Shown here: in pieces, positions 20,902 to 30,875 of the stretch
Layout: the number at the start of each line of letters is the position of its first letter
How positions within the stretch are numbered: the stretch's first letter is position 1
From: Cavia porcellus
Lineage: Eukaryota > Chordata > Mammalia > Rodentia > Caviidae
Assembly: GCF_034190915.1 (NCBI RefSeq)
Contig: NW_026947543.1
Span: forward strand, 1,550,001 to 1,614,000
Direction of reading: 5' to 3'
DNA: 64,000 bases
Notes under the pieces: model-generated
What the model saw: only the letters and a program-made list of their open reading frames with translations
Database searches by the model: none
What the model was told of the DNA's origin: nothing
Made by a program: the position numbers and the translations under genes

Positions 20902-22970
20902 AAAGGAAAATTATATTCTCATGGTGATTTAATCAGGCTGTAGCAGTGAAGTTCTCATGTTGTTTGTCTTATGTGTGGCCTTCTGCATTGGGCAGTGGAT
21001 GCAGGACAGGAGATCTTCAAATAAATCTGGTGGAACACAAAATAGTGAAAAAAATATCAACCTAAATCCTGTGTATTCCTTCCCTTTGAGAACATATATG
21101 GATAATGTCCGGAGTTTCAAAAGAGAAAATGTCTATTGGGTCATGGTTTCACCAATGAAATGGTCACTTCACATAACATTTTGAATTTTGCTTTCACAGT
21201 TGCTCATGTACCGGGCCTGAGTAAAGCAGAATGCAGAGTAAGCCTCATCAATAGTTGTGCATTCCATAAGTGGTTTTAAAACCAGTGAAACCCTTTGGAC
21301 CTAGTGTTTGTATTTAATTGGTTGATTGGTTTTTCAAATTGTTTGTTTTACTATTTTTAAATTTGGGAGTCACGGAAGCCCTCACTCATAGTGATTTAGA
21401 CCTCTCCAAAAGCTCTGAAGTTATTCATGTAACAGCTATTACATGTTATAAGTTTCTCCTATTAAAACTTGAAAGACTAACAGACTCTGCTACTTTTCAT
21501 CTAAATTCAGTGTTGCGCTAAATTCAGTGTTGGACTTTTTTTTACAAGTCCTTTGAAATGTGTCCTCCTCTAGTCACTGGTCGTGCTGGAATGTACTTTT
21601 TGTGAAGACAGGATTTGACCAAAGTGACACAAGTACAGTTTGCCACTACTCTGGACACCTGGTTAAATATCGAGTTCCCTAAATGGTATGTGTTTTACTT
21701 TGATCTCTGCTCACACTTTGCTCATCCAGTTAGAACCACAGGGCTCCAGGCCATAGCGTTCTAGGCCTAAACAAGAAAATTTCCATTCCGTTTTGGGAGT
21801 TCATTCGTCTCTCATATTTACTTTTTCCACAAATGTGTGCTTCAGGAGAGGCCCGGTATAAATGTGGAGAGGCCCATTTTCCTTCTATCACTTTCAGACT
21901 TTCTAAGATTTTCAGTTACTATAGGTTTGCCCAGACTTGCCATTGTCAAGGGACAGTGCACTTCACTTGAAGTTGTGCAGTATTACTTCATGTGTGTCCG
22001 TGGAAATTGAACCAATGAGAAACTCTTGCTGTAGTCATCTCCAAGTGTTTCTGCGTAAGAAAATATAACTAACAAAGGATGTGGTTTCAAGCAGAATGAG
22101 GAATGGAGGGATAATCTTTATTTCAGTGCAGGTTGACCTTTCAAAGAAACAGTAATTCCTATGAAATAGGAGGTAAAATCTTTTGTAAAGAGACATGGAT
22201 ATGACATGCTCAACTTTATGTCACATTTTTTAAAAAGCCAAGGGCATTTGAGAAATTCTTGGCTGCTGAATTGTCCCTTTTTTCAAATTTCTCTTAGGTA
22301 AGACACTCCAGTTTCTTCAAACCATGGTACTGTTCCTTCCATGTAAAAAACCCAAGCACAAAACAAAATAAATTAAAACAAAACCCATCAAATTACATTT
22401 GAGAGCACACAATTGCTCAGCAGGCCCACTATTCAAGAAGCTAGAGGTACAGAAGCCTCAGCCTTCCGCCCACGGCCTGAAGTTTTATCTCTATCATGGC
22501 CCCTCAATTCCCTGGCATGTCCACATAAACTCATGAATCTACTTTCAATGGGATATGAAATATGCCAGGGCCTGGCAGATGTTCTCTGACATGTCCTATC
22601 CTTGAGCATATGCTTTTCCCTTGTCATGTCTGTCATTTGGCTGAGTCCTCTTCCCTAAGCTATTCAGTCAAGACTTGCTGGAATCATTCACCTGCAGTAT
22701 AAGAGCTTTCTGTGAAATTTCTCAGCAGAAATCCTCTGCAAGCACATAGCTTTGGATATGAGAGACAGTGGTGGAAGTTGAATTCCAAGGGCAGATATTT
22801 GAAAACAATGAAACAAGCCCCGAATAAGATCTTTACATGTTTCCCAGATGAATATGTTTGGAAATACGGGGGAAGATGGAGATCAAGACTGAGAAGAGTG
22901 CACACCCATTTCAAGGTACAAAAACCATGGGAAAGCAACAGAACTGGTTAATTTGATGTAAAAATCTTTG

Positions 22971-22976
22971 ATGATG
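22971..22976 (+). repeat. Target-site duplication, left copy (provirus 2)
   Basis: Hexamer atgatg, identical in sequence and setting to that of provirus 1, as expected if the whole unit was copied. Confidence 0.9.
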
Positions 22977-23459
22977 TGTCGATGTCCGCTCCCGGCCGGC
23001 AGGAAGGACACACGACAAAGTCTGGGAGTGGACAACCTTTTCTTTTTATTTTCCTTCTCCGTACAGCCTGCCCTGGGTTCTCCCAGCTGAAGCCTCCTCT
23101 GGTCCGCTCCCCGCGGCTCCTTTTGTGCTTCAGTCTGCCCCAAAGCCTCTACCGGTCCGCTCTCCGCGGCTCCTTTTGGGCTTCTACTTCCGGGCTTCTA
23201 CCTGGCTTCTACTTCCGCCCAGGGGTGGCACCGGTATATATACGGGTACAGTGTCCAATCATGTTAAAGTAAGCAAGGCAAGCTGATTGGCTAACATCAT
23301 CAGTTGCCAGGCAGACTATATTGTTGAGCGGGTTGTTTACGCGGTAAGCAGGAAACTAACGTACTCGATGGGAGGGGTAATCTACCCCAGGCTTTACTCT
23401 TTACCACAGGCCGCACGTCCGCCGCGCAAGGCGAGCTATCACAGACGCGGCTCCCAACA
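22977..23459 (-). repeat. 3' LTR, provirus 2 (483 bp)
   Basis: Same edges as in copy 1 (TGTCGATG to CTCCCAACA). It agrees with the 5' LTR of copy 1 at positions 16570 and 16802 equivalents, so it keeps the state at insertion. Confidence 0.95.
23045..23050 (-). terminator. Poly(A) signal in 3' LTR, provirus 2
   Basis: AATAAA on the minus strand, equivalent to 16398-16403, followed by the same GT-rich stretch. Confidence 0.7.
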
Positions 23460-23473
23460 TCTCCCCCTATTTT
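23460..23473 (-). other. Polypurine tract, provirus 2
   Basis: AAAATAGGGGGAGA next to the 3' LTR, unchanged from copy 1. Confidence 0.85.
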
Positions 23474-23954
23474 ATTTTTTATGAATGTGCGCATCGTAGC
23501 CCTTCCTGGACTGGGTGCAGAGGCTTATGCCCTATGTGTAGGCCCACCGTAGGTCCTTGGCTTAGACCCTCGTTGGCCATGCCATGGTCTGCCAAGGCCC
23601 TGAGGCCCTCGTCCTTTTTCTAGGGCCAGGCACAAACTGGACGGAACCTGGATGCACACAAGCTTGCACTCATTTCCTCTCCGTAAAGAAATCCCCTCGG
23701 AGAGAAATTTAGACCTGGGCAGCATCTAACAGTCCAGCGGCTTACGTGCAGGATGGGGTAGGGCCTGGCTTAGGTCGAGTCGTGCTGGGGAGGCACGCTC
23801 TTACCCGTCATTGACTCACCTACCCTGCTGTGTATTGTCACCTTATGGAGGAGAATGAGGGATGCCCGCCATATCTAGACTCGGTCGTGGGCCAATTGAG
23901 CAAGCCATGCATATGCCTGAGGATCTTCTTGTCCATTTCGGGCTACCGCTATTT
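23474..23954 (-). other. 3' remnant without recognisable env, provirus 2
   Basis: Equivalent to 16827-17307. It has no envelope-like frame, only short open stretches. Confidence 0.7.
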
Positions 23955-24137
23955 CTATTCATCTTGTTGGTTGGTCTGTGATGGATCTCCAGTAGGGCAG
24001 GTCTGATCTTCAGTCGAGGGCTTTGTTGCCCGTGTCAGTCTCTCCGGTATCCACAGTGGTTCTCGTCCCAGTTCCTGTGGGAAAACACAAACCGCGCCTC
24101 AGTTCCAGCTGACCACTGGATCCGGGCCCATCCATTG
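23955..24137 (-). pseudogene. pol: Broken integrase C-terminal tail, provirus 2
   Basis: Same tail as in copy 1, cut off by the same in-frame TGA codons (24138-24140 and 24099-24101). One substitution (24070) lies within it. Shared stops show the lesions predate the unit duplication. Confidence 0.75.
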
Positions 24138-25214
24138 TCATGCCATAGATAACCGCGCCTTTGGAGGCAGGCCTTGGCCTACTCCCCCTTTTTGTTTTTG
24201 TAAAATTTCTTTGAGGCTTCTATGAGCCCTCTCAATGATTCCTTGACCTTGGGGATTGTATGGGATACCATGTTTTAATTGAACCTCCATCATTTTGCAG
24301 AACTCATTGAAGGCTTTGCCTATATAGGCTGGTCCATTATCAGTTTTTAATATTTTTGGTTTGCCCCATGCGGCCCAAGCTGCCAGGCAATGATTGATCA
24401 CATTAGACACTTTTTCACCTGTTTCTGCTGTTGCAAATATGACGTGAGAACAGGTGTCTGTGGAAACATGAACATATTTAAGAGTCCCAAACTCCTGTAT
24501 ATGTGTGATGTCCATCTGCCAAACATCACCAGGGATCAAACCTCGAGGGTTTACTCCCATCGGTATGGCAGGTTTGTATGTGGCACAGGAGTCACATAGT
24601 CGCACGATATCTCGTGCATCTGCTCTAGAAACATGGAAATGGTTTGCTAGTGTCCTGGCATTGACATGAAACTTATCATGGAAGGCACGGGCTCGCTCGA
24701 TTGGTGTTAGTAAGGTAAAAATCCATAACGGGCGAGTGGCAGTGTCAGCAGCCGCATTCCCCTGTGCCATAGGCCCTGGCAGGGATGTATGTGCTCTTAT
24801 GTGGGTGGTGAAGACCTTATGGTGTCTGTTCTGAAGCAATGTCTGGATAGACAGGAACAGCCCAGCCACTGTGGAAGTGGATCTAATTAAACCGGCAGTC
24901 TCAAGCACTTGCATAGCATTGACCACATACCTAGAATCGGAGACAATGTTAATGGCCTCTGAGAACCGTTCAAGAATCATTTTAACGATCTGCAGTTCCA
25001 CCACCTGAGGCTGATCTGGTTCAAATTGTATGGTAACCGGGGGCTTGCCTAGGATCACATAGGTGCCTATCCCCGTCTTGGAGCCATCTGTATATATTGT
25101 AGTTGCTGGGACTAATGGCTCAGAGGCAGTAACCTTTGGAAAAATTATAGGGTGCTGAGTGACAAATGACAAGATGAACACCCATATAAGTCTGGAGGCG
25201 ACACTGAGGTCCAC
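24138..25214 (-). CDS. pol: Pol remnant: RNase H plus integrase core, provirus 2
   Basis: Same product as in copy 1, with all RNase H acidic residues, the HHCC module and the DD35E triad kept. The single difference is residue 274, asparagine here and serine in copy 1, between the first and second catalytic aspartates. It is reached from gag by the -1 shift at 25313-25319; the GTG at 25214 is only where the listed frame begins. Confidence 0.88.
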   Translation of the reverse strand: MDLSVASRLIWVFILSFVTQHPIIFPKVTASEPLVPATTIYTDGSKTGIGTYVILGKPPVTIQFEPDQPQVVELQIVKMILERFSEAINIVSDSRYVVNAMQVLETAGLIRSTSTVAGLFLSIQTLLQNRHHKVFTTHIRAHTSLPGPMAQGNAAADTATRPLWIFTLLTPIERARAFHDKFHVNARTLANHFHVSRADARDIVRLCDSCATYKPAIPMGVNPRGLIPGDVWQMDITHIQEFGTLKYVHVSTDTCSHVIFATAETGEKVSNVINHCLAAWAAWGKPKILKTDNGPAYIGKAFNEFCKMMEVQLKHGIPYNPQGQGIIERAHRSLKEILQKQKGGVGQGLPPKARLSMA

Positions 25215-26860
25215 ACCTGCTGACCCAGGGGTGGCCCTTGTTGAAGGCTGCCACCCTGAGCTGTCCTGTCTCTGGGGCGGGGGCCCGCCTGTGAAGGGGG
25301 CCCCCTCTGGCCGTTTTTTGGCCCTCTAGCATCTCGTCCACAAATACGGTTGCCCTGAGCATCAAAGACCGACCTACACTCCTCAGCTTTGTGTGATCCC
25401 TTCTTGCATCGCCCACAAACATATGGTTCTTCATTCCTAGGACGAGGCCTAGCATCTGCATTGTTTGGGCAGTGACGTTTAATGTGTCCTGGCTCCCCGC
25501 AGGCAAAACACCCTTTAGCCTTACATTCCCCTCCTGACCCGCGAGGTCCCCTCTGCTGTACAGCCGCGGCCAGGAGAGCAGCCACTCCCGAGTTGGAGAG
25601 CGGCCCCCCTATCTCTCTGCATATCCTAATCCAGGCATTGAGGTCCTTGTTTTTATGAGGAGTTATCGCTGCCTTGCACTCCTTTGTATATTGTTTAAAA
25701 ATCAGCTGCCTTACCAGCGGTCGAGCCACTCCCGGATCAGAAAATATCTTATCGGCAGCATCTTGCATTCGGGCCACAAAGTCAACAAATGGCTCTGTGG
25801 TACCCTGAATTATTTTTGAAAGACACAAGGAGGCTGTTCCGGCACCACTTACTTGCTTCCAGGCGCGGAGCCCTATGGCATTGATTTGTTCATAGACAGC
25901 GCCGGGGAACTGGGTCTGATCATCAGAGTGTCGACCTTCTCCCATAAGCATTTCTTTGTTCCACCCCCGGTTTCCTCGATTGGCGTTTTTCTCAGCCTGC
26001 TCTGCAGAGAACTCTGCATACCAGGCTCGCCAATCCAGGTAACTACCCGAGGGCAGACAGGCCTTTGCCAGCTGAATCCAGTCCGCGGGGGTGAGGGGCC
26101 CAGAAGACAGATTCTCCAGCATGGCAATGGTGTAAGGCGCAGTCGGCCCAAAGGTTGTAACTGCATTTTTAAGTTCTCTAATCTGCTTTATCTCAAAAGG
26201 CTCCCATACATTGCGTCCCTGGCCCATAGCTACTTGTACAGGAAATATCTCGTAGGGGCCACTATCTATCCCAGGTGGATGTACCTCATGAGACAAGCGT
26301 CCCTCCTGCCAAAGCCGCCTGTAAAAATACCGACACGCCGGCGGCGGAGCATAAGACGGCGGCCGTGATTGGGCGGAAAATGGGGGCCCGTGCATCACTT
26401 CCTGTTCTGGCGAAAGGGGAGGGAGCTCCCAGGCGGCCGCCTCGTGGCGAGGGACCGCCTCCGGAAACGGCCCCCAAGGTGGGGCGGAAGGCTTCGCCTC
26501 CCTCTCGCGCCAGGGAGCGCTCAGGAGCTCTCTACTCCTCCGCAGACCAGGTTGAGCAGAGCGCAATTCGCGGGGCAACGCTGGAAAAGAACCCTGCGAC
26601 TCCTTATTGAGCGACTTAGGCTCCTGACAGCTGGTCTCTTTGGCCCCCTTGCCATTCAACTTTCCCTCGTCCTCGGAGTCAGACGACTCCAAGGCTAGAG
26701 CCCCGTCCTCCTCCTTAGCATCTTCGTTCCCCTTGACAGGCCCCTCTCGGGAGCTCCCTGACTGGGCCTGCTCAGATACCCTGCGTACTTTTGTAAGCTC
26801 TTGAGAGCTTTCTCCACAACCACCCTCGCTCTTAGTGTTGCTACCTAGCATGTTTCCCAT
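25145..26860 (-). CDS. gag: Gag polyprotein, 571 aa, open (provirus 2)
   Basis: Predicted protein identical to that of copy 1: myristoylation-type N-terminus, polar N-terminal region without a visible matrix fold, PPSY at 167-170, capsid with major homology region and two zinc knuckles. The start context (A at -3, G at +4) is the same. With two open copies in tandem, Gag dosage from this locus would be doubled if transcribed. Confidence 0.92.
   Translation of the reverse strand: MGNMLGSNTKSEGGCGESSQELTKVRRVSEQAQSGSSREGPVKGNEDAKEEDGALALESSDSEDEGKLNGKGAKETSCQEPKSLNKESQGSFPALPRELRSAQPGLRRSRELLSAPWREREAKPSAPPWGPFPEAVPRHEAAAWELPPLSPEQEVMHGPPFSAQSRPPSYAPPPACRYFYRRLWQEGRLSHEVHPPGIDSGPYEIFPVQVAMGQGRNVWEPFEIKQIRELKNAVTTFGPTAPYTIAMLENLSSGPLTPADWIQLAKACLPSGSYLDWRAWYAEFSAEQAEKNANRGNRGWNKEMLMGEGRHSDDQTQFPGAVYEQINAIGLRAWKQVSGAGTASLCLSKIIQGTTEPFVDFVARMQDAADKIFSDPGVARPLVRQLIFKQYTKECKAAITPHKNKDLNAWIRICREIGGPLSNSGVAALLAAAVQQRGPRGSGGECKAKGCFACGEPGHIKRHCPNNADARPRPRNEEPYVCGRCKKGSHKAEECRSVFDAQGNRICGRDARGPKNGQRGPPSQAGPRPRDRTAQGGSLQQGPPLGQQVWTSVSPPDLYGCSSCHLSLSTL
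25203..25232 (-). pseudogene. pro: dUTPase motif 1 remnant in pro frame, provirus 2
   Basis: TPGSAGVDLS in the -1 frame, identical to copy 1. The rest of pro is absent. Confidence 0.75.
25279..25319 (-). promoter_or_regulatory. -1 ribosomal frameshift signal, provirus 2
   Basis: Slippery A AAA AAC at 25319-25313, a 7-nt spacer, and the 8-bp GC hairpin (25305-25298 with 25286-25279), unchanged from copy 1. Confidence 0.85.
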
Positions 26861-26878
26861 TTTTTAATATGTTACTCA

Positions 26879-26983
26879 CCGCGTGAGGCCCAAGGAATCC
26901 GCCACTTACGCGTGAGCCTGAGGGGAGTCTAAAAGCCCTGTAGGTGCGCGCCACCCAGAGCCCAGGCTTATCCCCAACTCACC
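26879..26983 (-). promoter_or_regulatory. Two splice-donor-like sites in the gag leader, provirus 2
   Basis: Equivalent to those of copy 1, with intron edges at 26982 (GACAG/GTGAGTTG) and 26879 (CGCG/GTGAGTAAC). Confidence 0.55.
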
Positions 26984-27039
26984 TGTCTCGCAGCTCTGTA
27001 CTGGAGCGTTGTCCACTTCCACGTCTCGGGGGTGATCAG

Positions 27040-27057
27040 TCCCCGGGCGGGCCTCCA
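27040..27057 (-). other. Primer-binding-site-like sequence, provirus 2
   Basis: Same TGGAGGCCCGCCCGGGGA two bases past the 5' LTR; the primer tRNA was not identified. Confidence 0.55.
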
Positions 27058-27059
27058 AA

Positions 27060-27542
27060 TGTCGATGTCCGCTCCCGGCCGGCAGGAAGGACACACGACA
27101 AAGTCTGGGAGTGGACAACCTTTTCTTTTTATTTTCCTTCTCCGTACAGCCTGCCCTGGGTTCTCCCAGCTGAAGCCTCCTCTGGTCCGCTCCCCGCGGC
27201 TCCTTTTGTGCTTCAGTCTGCCCCAAAGCCTCTACCGGTCCGCTCTCCGTGGCTCCTTTTGGGCTTCTACTTCCGGGCTTCTACCTGGCTTCTACTTCCG
27301 CCCAGGGGTGGCACCGGTATATATACGGGTACAGTGTCCAATCATGTTAAAGTAAGCAAGGCAAGCTGATTGGCTAACATCATCAGTTGCCAGGCAGACT
27401 ATATTGTTGAGCGGGTTGTTTACGCGGTAAGCAGGAAACTAACGTACTCGATGGGAGGGGTAATCTACCCCAGGCTTTACTCTTTACCACAGGCCGCACG
27501 TCCGCCGCGCAAGGCGAGCTATCACAGACGCGGCTCCCAACA
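27060..27542 (-). repeat. 5' LTR, provirus 2 (483 bp)
   Basis: Differs by eye from the 3' LTR of the same copy only at 27250 (T for C). The TATATATA box is at 27318-27325 and AATAAA at 27128-27133, both on the minus strand. Confidence 0.95.
27318..27325 (-). promoter_or_regulatory. TATA box of 5' LTR, provirus 2
   Basis: TATATATA, same place as in copy 1, directing leftward transcription through gag. Confidence 0.7.
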
Positions 27543-27548
27543 ATGATG
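27543..27548 (+). repeat. Target-site duplication, right copy (provirus 2)
   Basis: Hexamer atgatg after the LTR end, matching 22971-22976. Confidence 0.9.
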
Positions 27549-29444
27549 AAAGGAAAATTATATTCTCATGGTGATTTAATCAGGCTGTAGCAGTGAAGTT
27601 CTCATGTTGTTTGTCTTATGTGTGGCCTTCTGCATTGGGCAGTGGATGCAGGACAGGAGATCTTCAAATAAATCTGGTGGAACACAAAATAGTGAAAAAA
27701 ATATCAACCTAAATCCTGTGTATTCCTTCCCTTTGAGAACATATATGGATAATGTCCGGAGTTTCAAAAGAGAAAATGTCTATTGGGTCATGGTTTCACC
27801 AATGAAATGGTCACTTCACATAACATTTTGAATTTTGCTTTCACAGTTGCTCATGTACCGGGCCTGAGTAAAGCAGAATGCAGAGTAAGCCTCATCAATA
27901 GTTGTGCATTCCATAAGTGGTTTTAAAACCAGTGAAACCCTTTGGACCTAGTGTTTGTATTTAATTGGTTGATTGGTTTTTCAAATTGTTTGTTTTACTA
28001 TTTTTAAATTTGGGAGTCACGGAAGCCCTCACTCATAGTGATTTAGACCTCTCCAAAAGCTCTGAAGTTATTCATGTAACAGCTATTACATGTTATAAGT
28101 TTCTCCTATTAAAACTTGAAAGACTAACAGACTCTGCTACTTTTCATCTAAATTCAGTGTTGCGCTAAATTCAGTGTTGGACTTTTTTTTACAAGTCCTT
28201 TGAAATGTGTCCTCCTCTAGTCACTGGTCGTGCTGGAATGTACTTTTTGTGAAGACAGGATTTGACCAAAGTGACACAAGTACAGTTTGCCACTACTCTG
28301 GACACCTGGTTAAATATCGAGTTCCCTAAATGGTATGTGTTTTACTTTGATCTCTGCTCACACTTTGCTCATCCAGTTAGAACCACAGGGCTCCAGGCCA
28401 TAGCGTTCTAGGCCTAAACAAGAAAATTTCCATTCCGTTTTGGGAGTTCATTCGTCTCTCATATTTACTTTTTCCACAAATGTGTGCTTCAGGAGAGGCC
28501 CGGTATAAATGTGGAGAGGCCCATTTTCCTTCTATCACTTTCAGACTTTCTAAGATTTTCAGTTACTATAGGTTTGCCCAGACTTGCCATTGTCAAGGGA
28601 CAGTGCACTTCACTTGAAGTTGTGCAGTATTACTTCATGTGTGTCCGTGGAAATTGAACCAATGAGAAACTCTTGCTGTAGTCATCTCCAAGTGTTTCTG
28701 CGTAAGAAAATATAACTAACAAAGGATGTGGTTTCAAGCAGAATGAGGAATGGAGGGATAATCTTTATTTCAGTGCAGGTTGACCTTTCAAAGAAACAGT
28801 AATTCCTATGAAATAGGAGGTAAAATCTTTTGTAAAGAGACATGGATATGACATGCTCAACTTTATGTCACATTTTTTAAAAAGCCAAGGGCATTTGAGA
28901 AATTCTTGGCTGCTGAATTGTCCCTTTTTTCAAATTTCTCTTAGGTAAGACACTCCAGTTTCTTCAAACCATGGTACTGTTCCTTCCATGTAAAAAACCC
29001 AAGCACAAAACAAAATAAATTAAAACAAAACCCATCAAATTACATTTGAGAGCACACAATTGCTCAGCAGGCCCACTATTCAAGAAGCTAGAGGTACAGA
29101 AGCCTCAGCCTTCAGGCCACGGCCTGAAGTTTTGTCTCGATCATGGCCCCTCAATTCCCTGGCATGTCCACATTAACTCATGAATCTTTACTCATTTCCT
29201 CTTCAAATGCACAGGATCCAATATATTTGAACCCTGTTCACCTGGGCTGTAATCATCCAAGGACACACCAGAAGAAGGGCAGCCACTCCCTTGCCTGGCG
29301 CCTTGGAGCTTATCACAATAGAAATGGAAACCTGAACATGGGGAGCAAAAACAAAGAGAGGAATATTCCTAAAGTCTGAAAGACAGAAGCTACCTATAGA
29401 CCAGTAGTGGGATTTCACAAATTATGTAAGAATCTCTGTGCACA

Positions 29445-29589
29445 TGCTTGGCATGGTCGCTCATGCCTATAATCCCAGCAATCTGGGGGCTGAGGTGGAT
29501 GGATCCTTGGGAGTTCCAGTCCATCGTGGGCTACGAATTTATCTCAAGGCCTCTTTCAACAACTACATAAGATGCTGTTTCCAAAAAGA
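29445..29589 (+). mobile_element. B1-like SINE, unit 7
   Basis: Same fixed copy as in unit 1, with ggatggatcc and gttccagtcc variants. Confidence 0.7.
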
Positions 29590-30389
29590 GGACAACAGAA
29601 AACTAGACACACTTGGTCTAGGTCCCAGGGTTCACTACATGAGTTGTGGAGTCTAAATATTCCATCCCATGAGAAAATACCTGGGATTTTTAGTGAAAGG
29701 GGCATTTGCATCCCTTTTCTAAGGGTTTCCCTTTCACCATGTTACATTTGAATTCTGGGAAAACCTGCTGGTGACAAGCTATCTAGCATTATGTTGGTTT
29801 AGGTATTGAGCTAGTACCTCATGTTTAGTGTTCAGGGTTATGCTGGAATGGATGCAGACCTCCTTGAAATAGCTATCGCAGACAAGTGAACCCCGAGGAA
29901 GCTGGATAGTTGAAGCAGGCACTCCAAATATTCATGCACTGCAAGGATTCACTTTCATTTTGGGACTCATCTTCTGGATGCTGGCTTTTAGTGCTAACTG
30001 ATACTACCATGGTGGCAGTAATCCAGCAGAGACTGAATGTATGGTTTGCAAGTTTGCATCCCAAGCCACCAGAAACTTGGCAGAACACAAATCATTGTGG
30101 CATGTTCTTTCCTCCCCTGAAACATTTGGCTTTCTAAGTTTGAAAATTGAATAGACTGGGCTAGTCAGATTTGGACCCCATGTACCCCCAACAGAGCTAA
30201 AGACAGAGCCAATTACTTCCCTCCACTTGTCAAAATATGTCAAATTTGCTTGGTCACCACAACTTCAAAGAAAATTCTGAGGCAACTTAGAGAGGTGAAT
30301 CAAATACTGCCTGATTGGAATGGCTGTGGTTGTATGAGGTGGAAAGCTGCAGAGTTGGGCTGAAACTGTTCACAGAAATCCACAGGCTT

Positions 30390-30875
30390 GTGGTTGCCAG
30401 GCAACCACACTGGGCTGAGATTGGCTGAACATCACTGTGAGGTGGATTTTAGGCTCTAGGTTTGAAAATTTAAAAGACTGGGGTAGTCAAGTTTGGAACA
30501 CATCGACCACAGACAGACCAAAAGGTCTCTCAATTACTTCCCTCCACTTCTCAAAATATGTCAAATTTTCTTGATCACTACAACAGTAAAAAAAATTCTG
30601 AGGCAACATAGAGAGGCTAATCAAATACTGCATGATTGGAATGGCTGTGGTTGTATGAGGTGTAAAGCTGCAGAGCTGGGCTGAAACAGTTCACAGAAAT
30701 CCACAAGCTGTGGTTGCCAGGCAACCACACTGGGCTGTGATTGGCTGAGCACCATTGTGAGCTGGACTTTAGGCTCTAGGATACAAGTGTGCAGTAGGAG
30801 ACCTGAGTCACAATGCTGCGCGTTGCCATGGAGACCTCAGTGTCACAGAGGACCTTGTAGGGCAAGATTTAAATA
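30390..30875 (+). promoter_or_regulatory. RFX/NF-Y/AP-1/TATA-like cluster, unit 7
   Basis: All motifs are retained, with TTTAAATA at 30868-30875. The second palindrome lost one base on its left flank (aagctgtggttgcc), but its core is intact. Confidence 0.45.

Larger units (their letters stand above)
15489..22135 (+). repeat. Array unit 5 (6,647 bp): internal deletion plus provirus
   Basis: The unit begins normally. At 15893/15894 it jumps from basic-unit position about 405 to about 2194 (catgaatct joined to actttcaatg), losing about 1,788 bp. The missing part holds the B1-like SINE, both 320-bp modules and the whole promoter-like motif cluster. A further loss of about 10 bp sits near 16279. 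The provirus then interrupts the unit at 16330-20895, after which the basic unit resumes and runs to its normal end. Unit 6 has the same structure. Confidence 0.95.
22977..27542 (-). mobile_element. Class II endogenous provirus, copy 2 (duplicate of copy 1)
   Basis: A 4,566-bp element, offset 6,647 bp from copy 1, with the same deletions, reading frames and signals. Differences noted by eye include A at 24070 (G at 17423), T at 24394 (C at 17747, giving one amino acid change in integrase), T at 27250 in the 5' LTR, and the ancestral bases at the two positions where the 3' LTR of copy 1 changed. Confidence 0.95.
22136..28782 (+). repeat. Array unit 6 (6,647 bp): copy of unit 5 with provirus 2
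   Basis: Same length as unit 5 to the base, with the same 1.79-kb deletion junction (22540/22541), the same small loss near the insert, and the provirus at the same position. By eye only a handful of substitutions separate the two units (for example C for G near 22650). Unit 6 is therefore a tandem duplicate of unit 5, not a second insertion event. Confidence 0.95.

Noticed and set aside
22977..27542. Provirus 2 as an independent insertion
   Set aside because: It shares insertion site, target duplication, flanking deletion and internal lesions with provirus 1.
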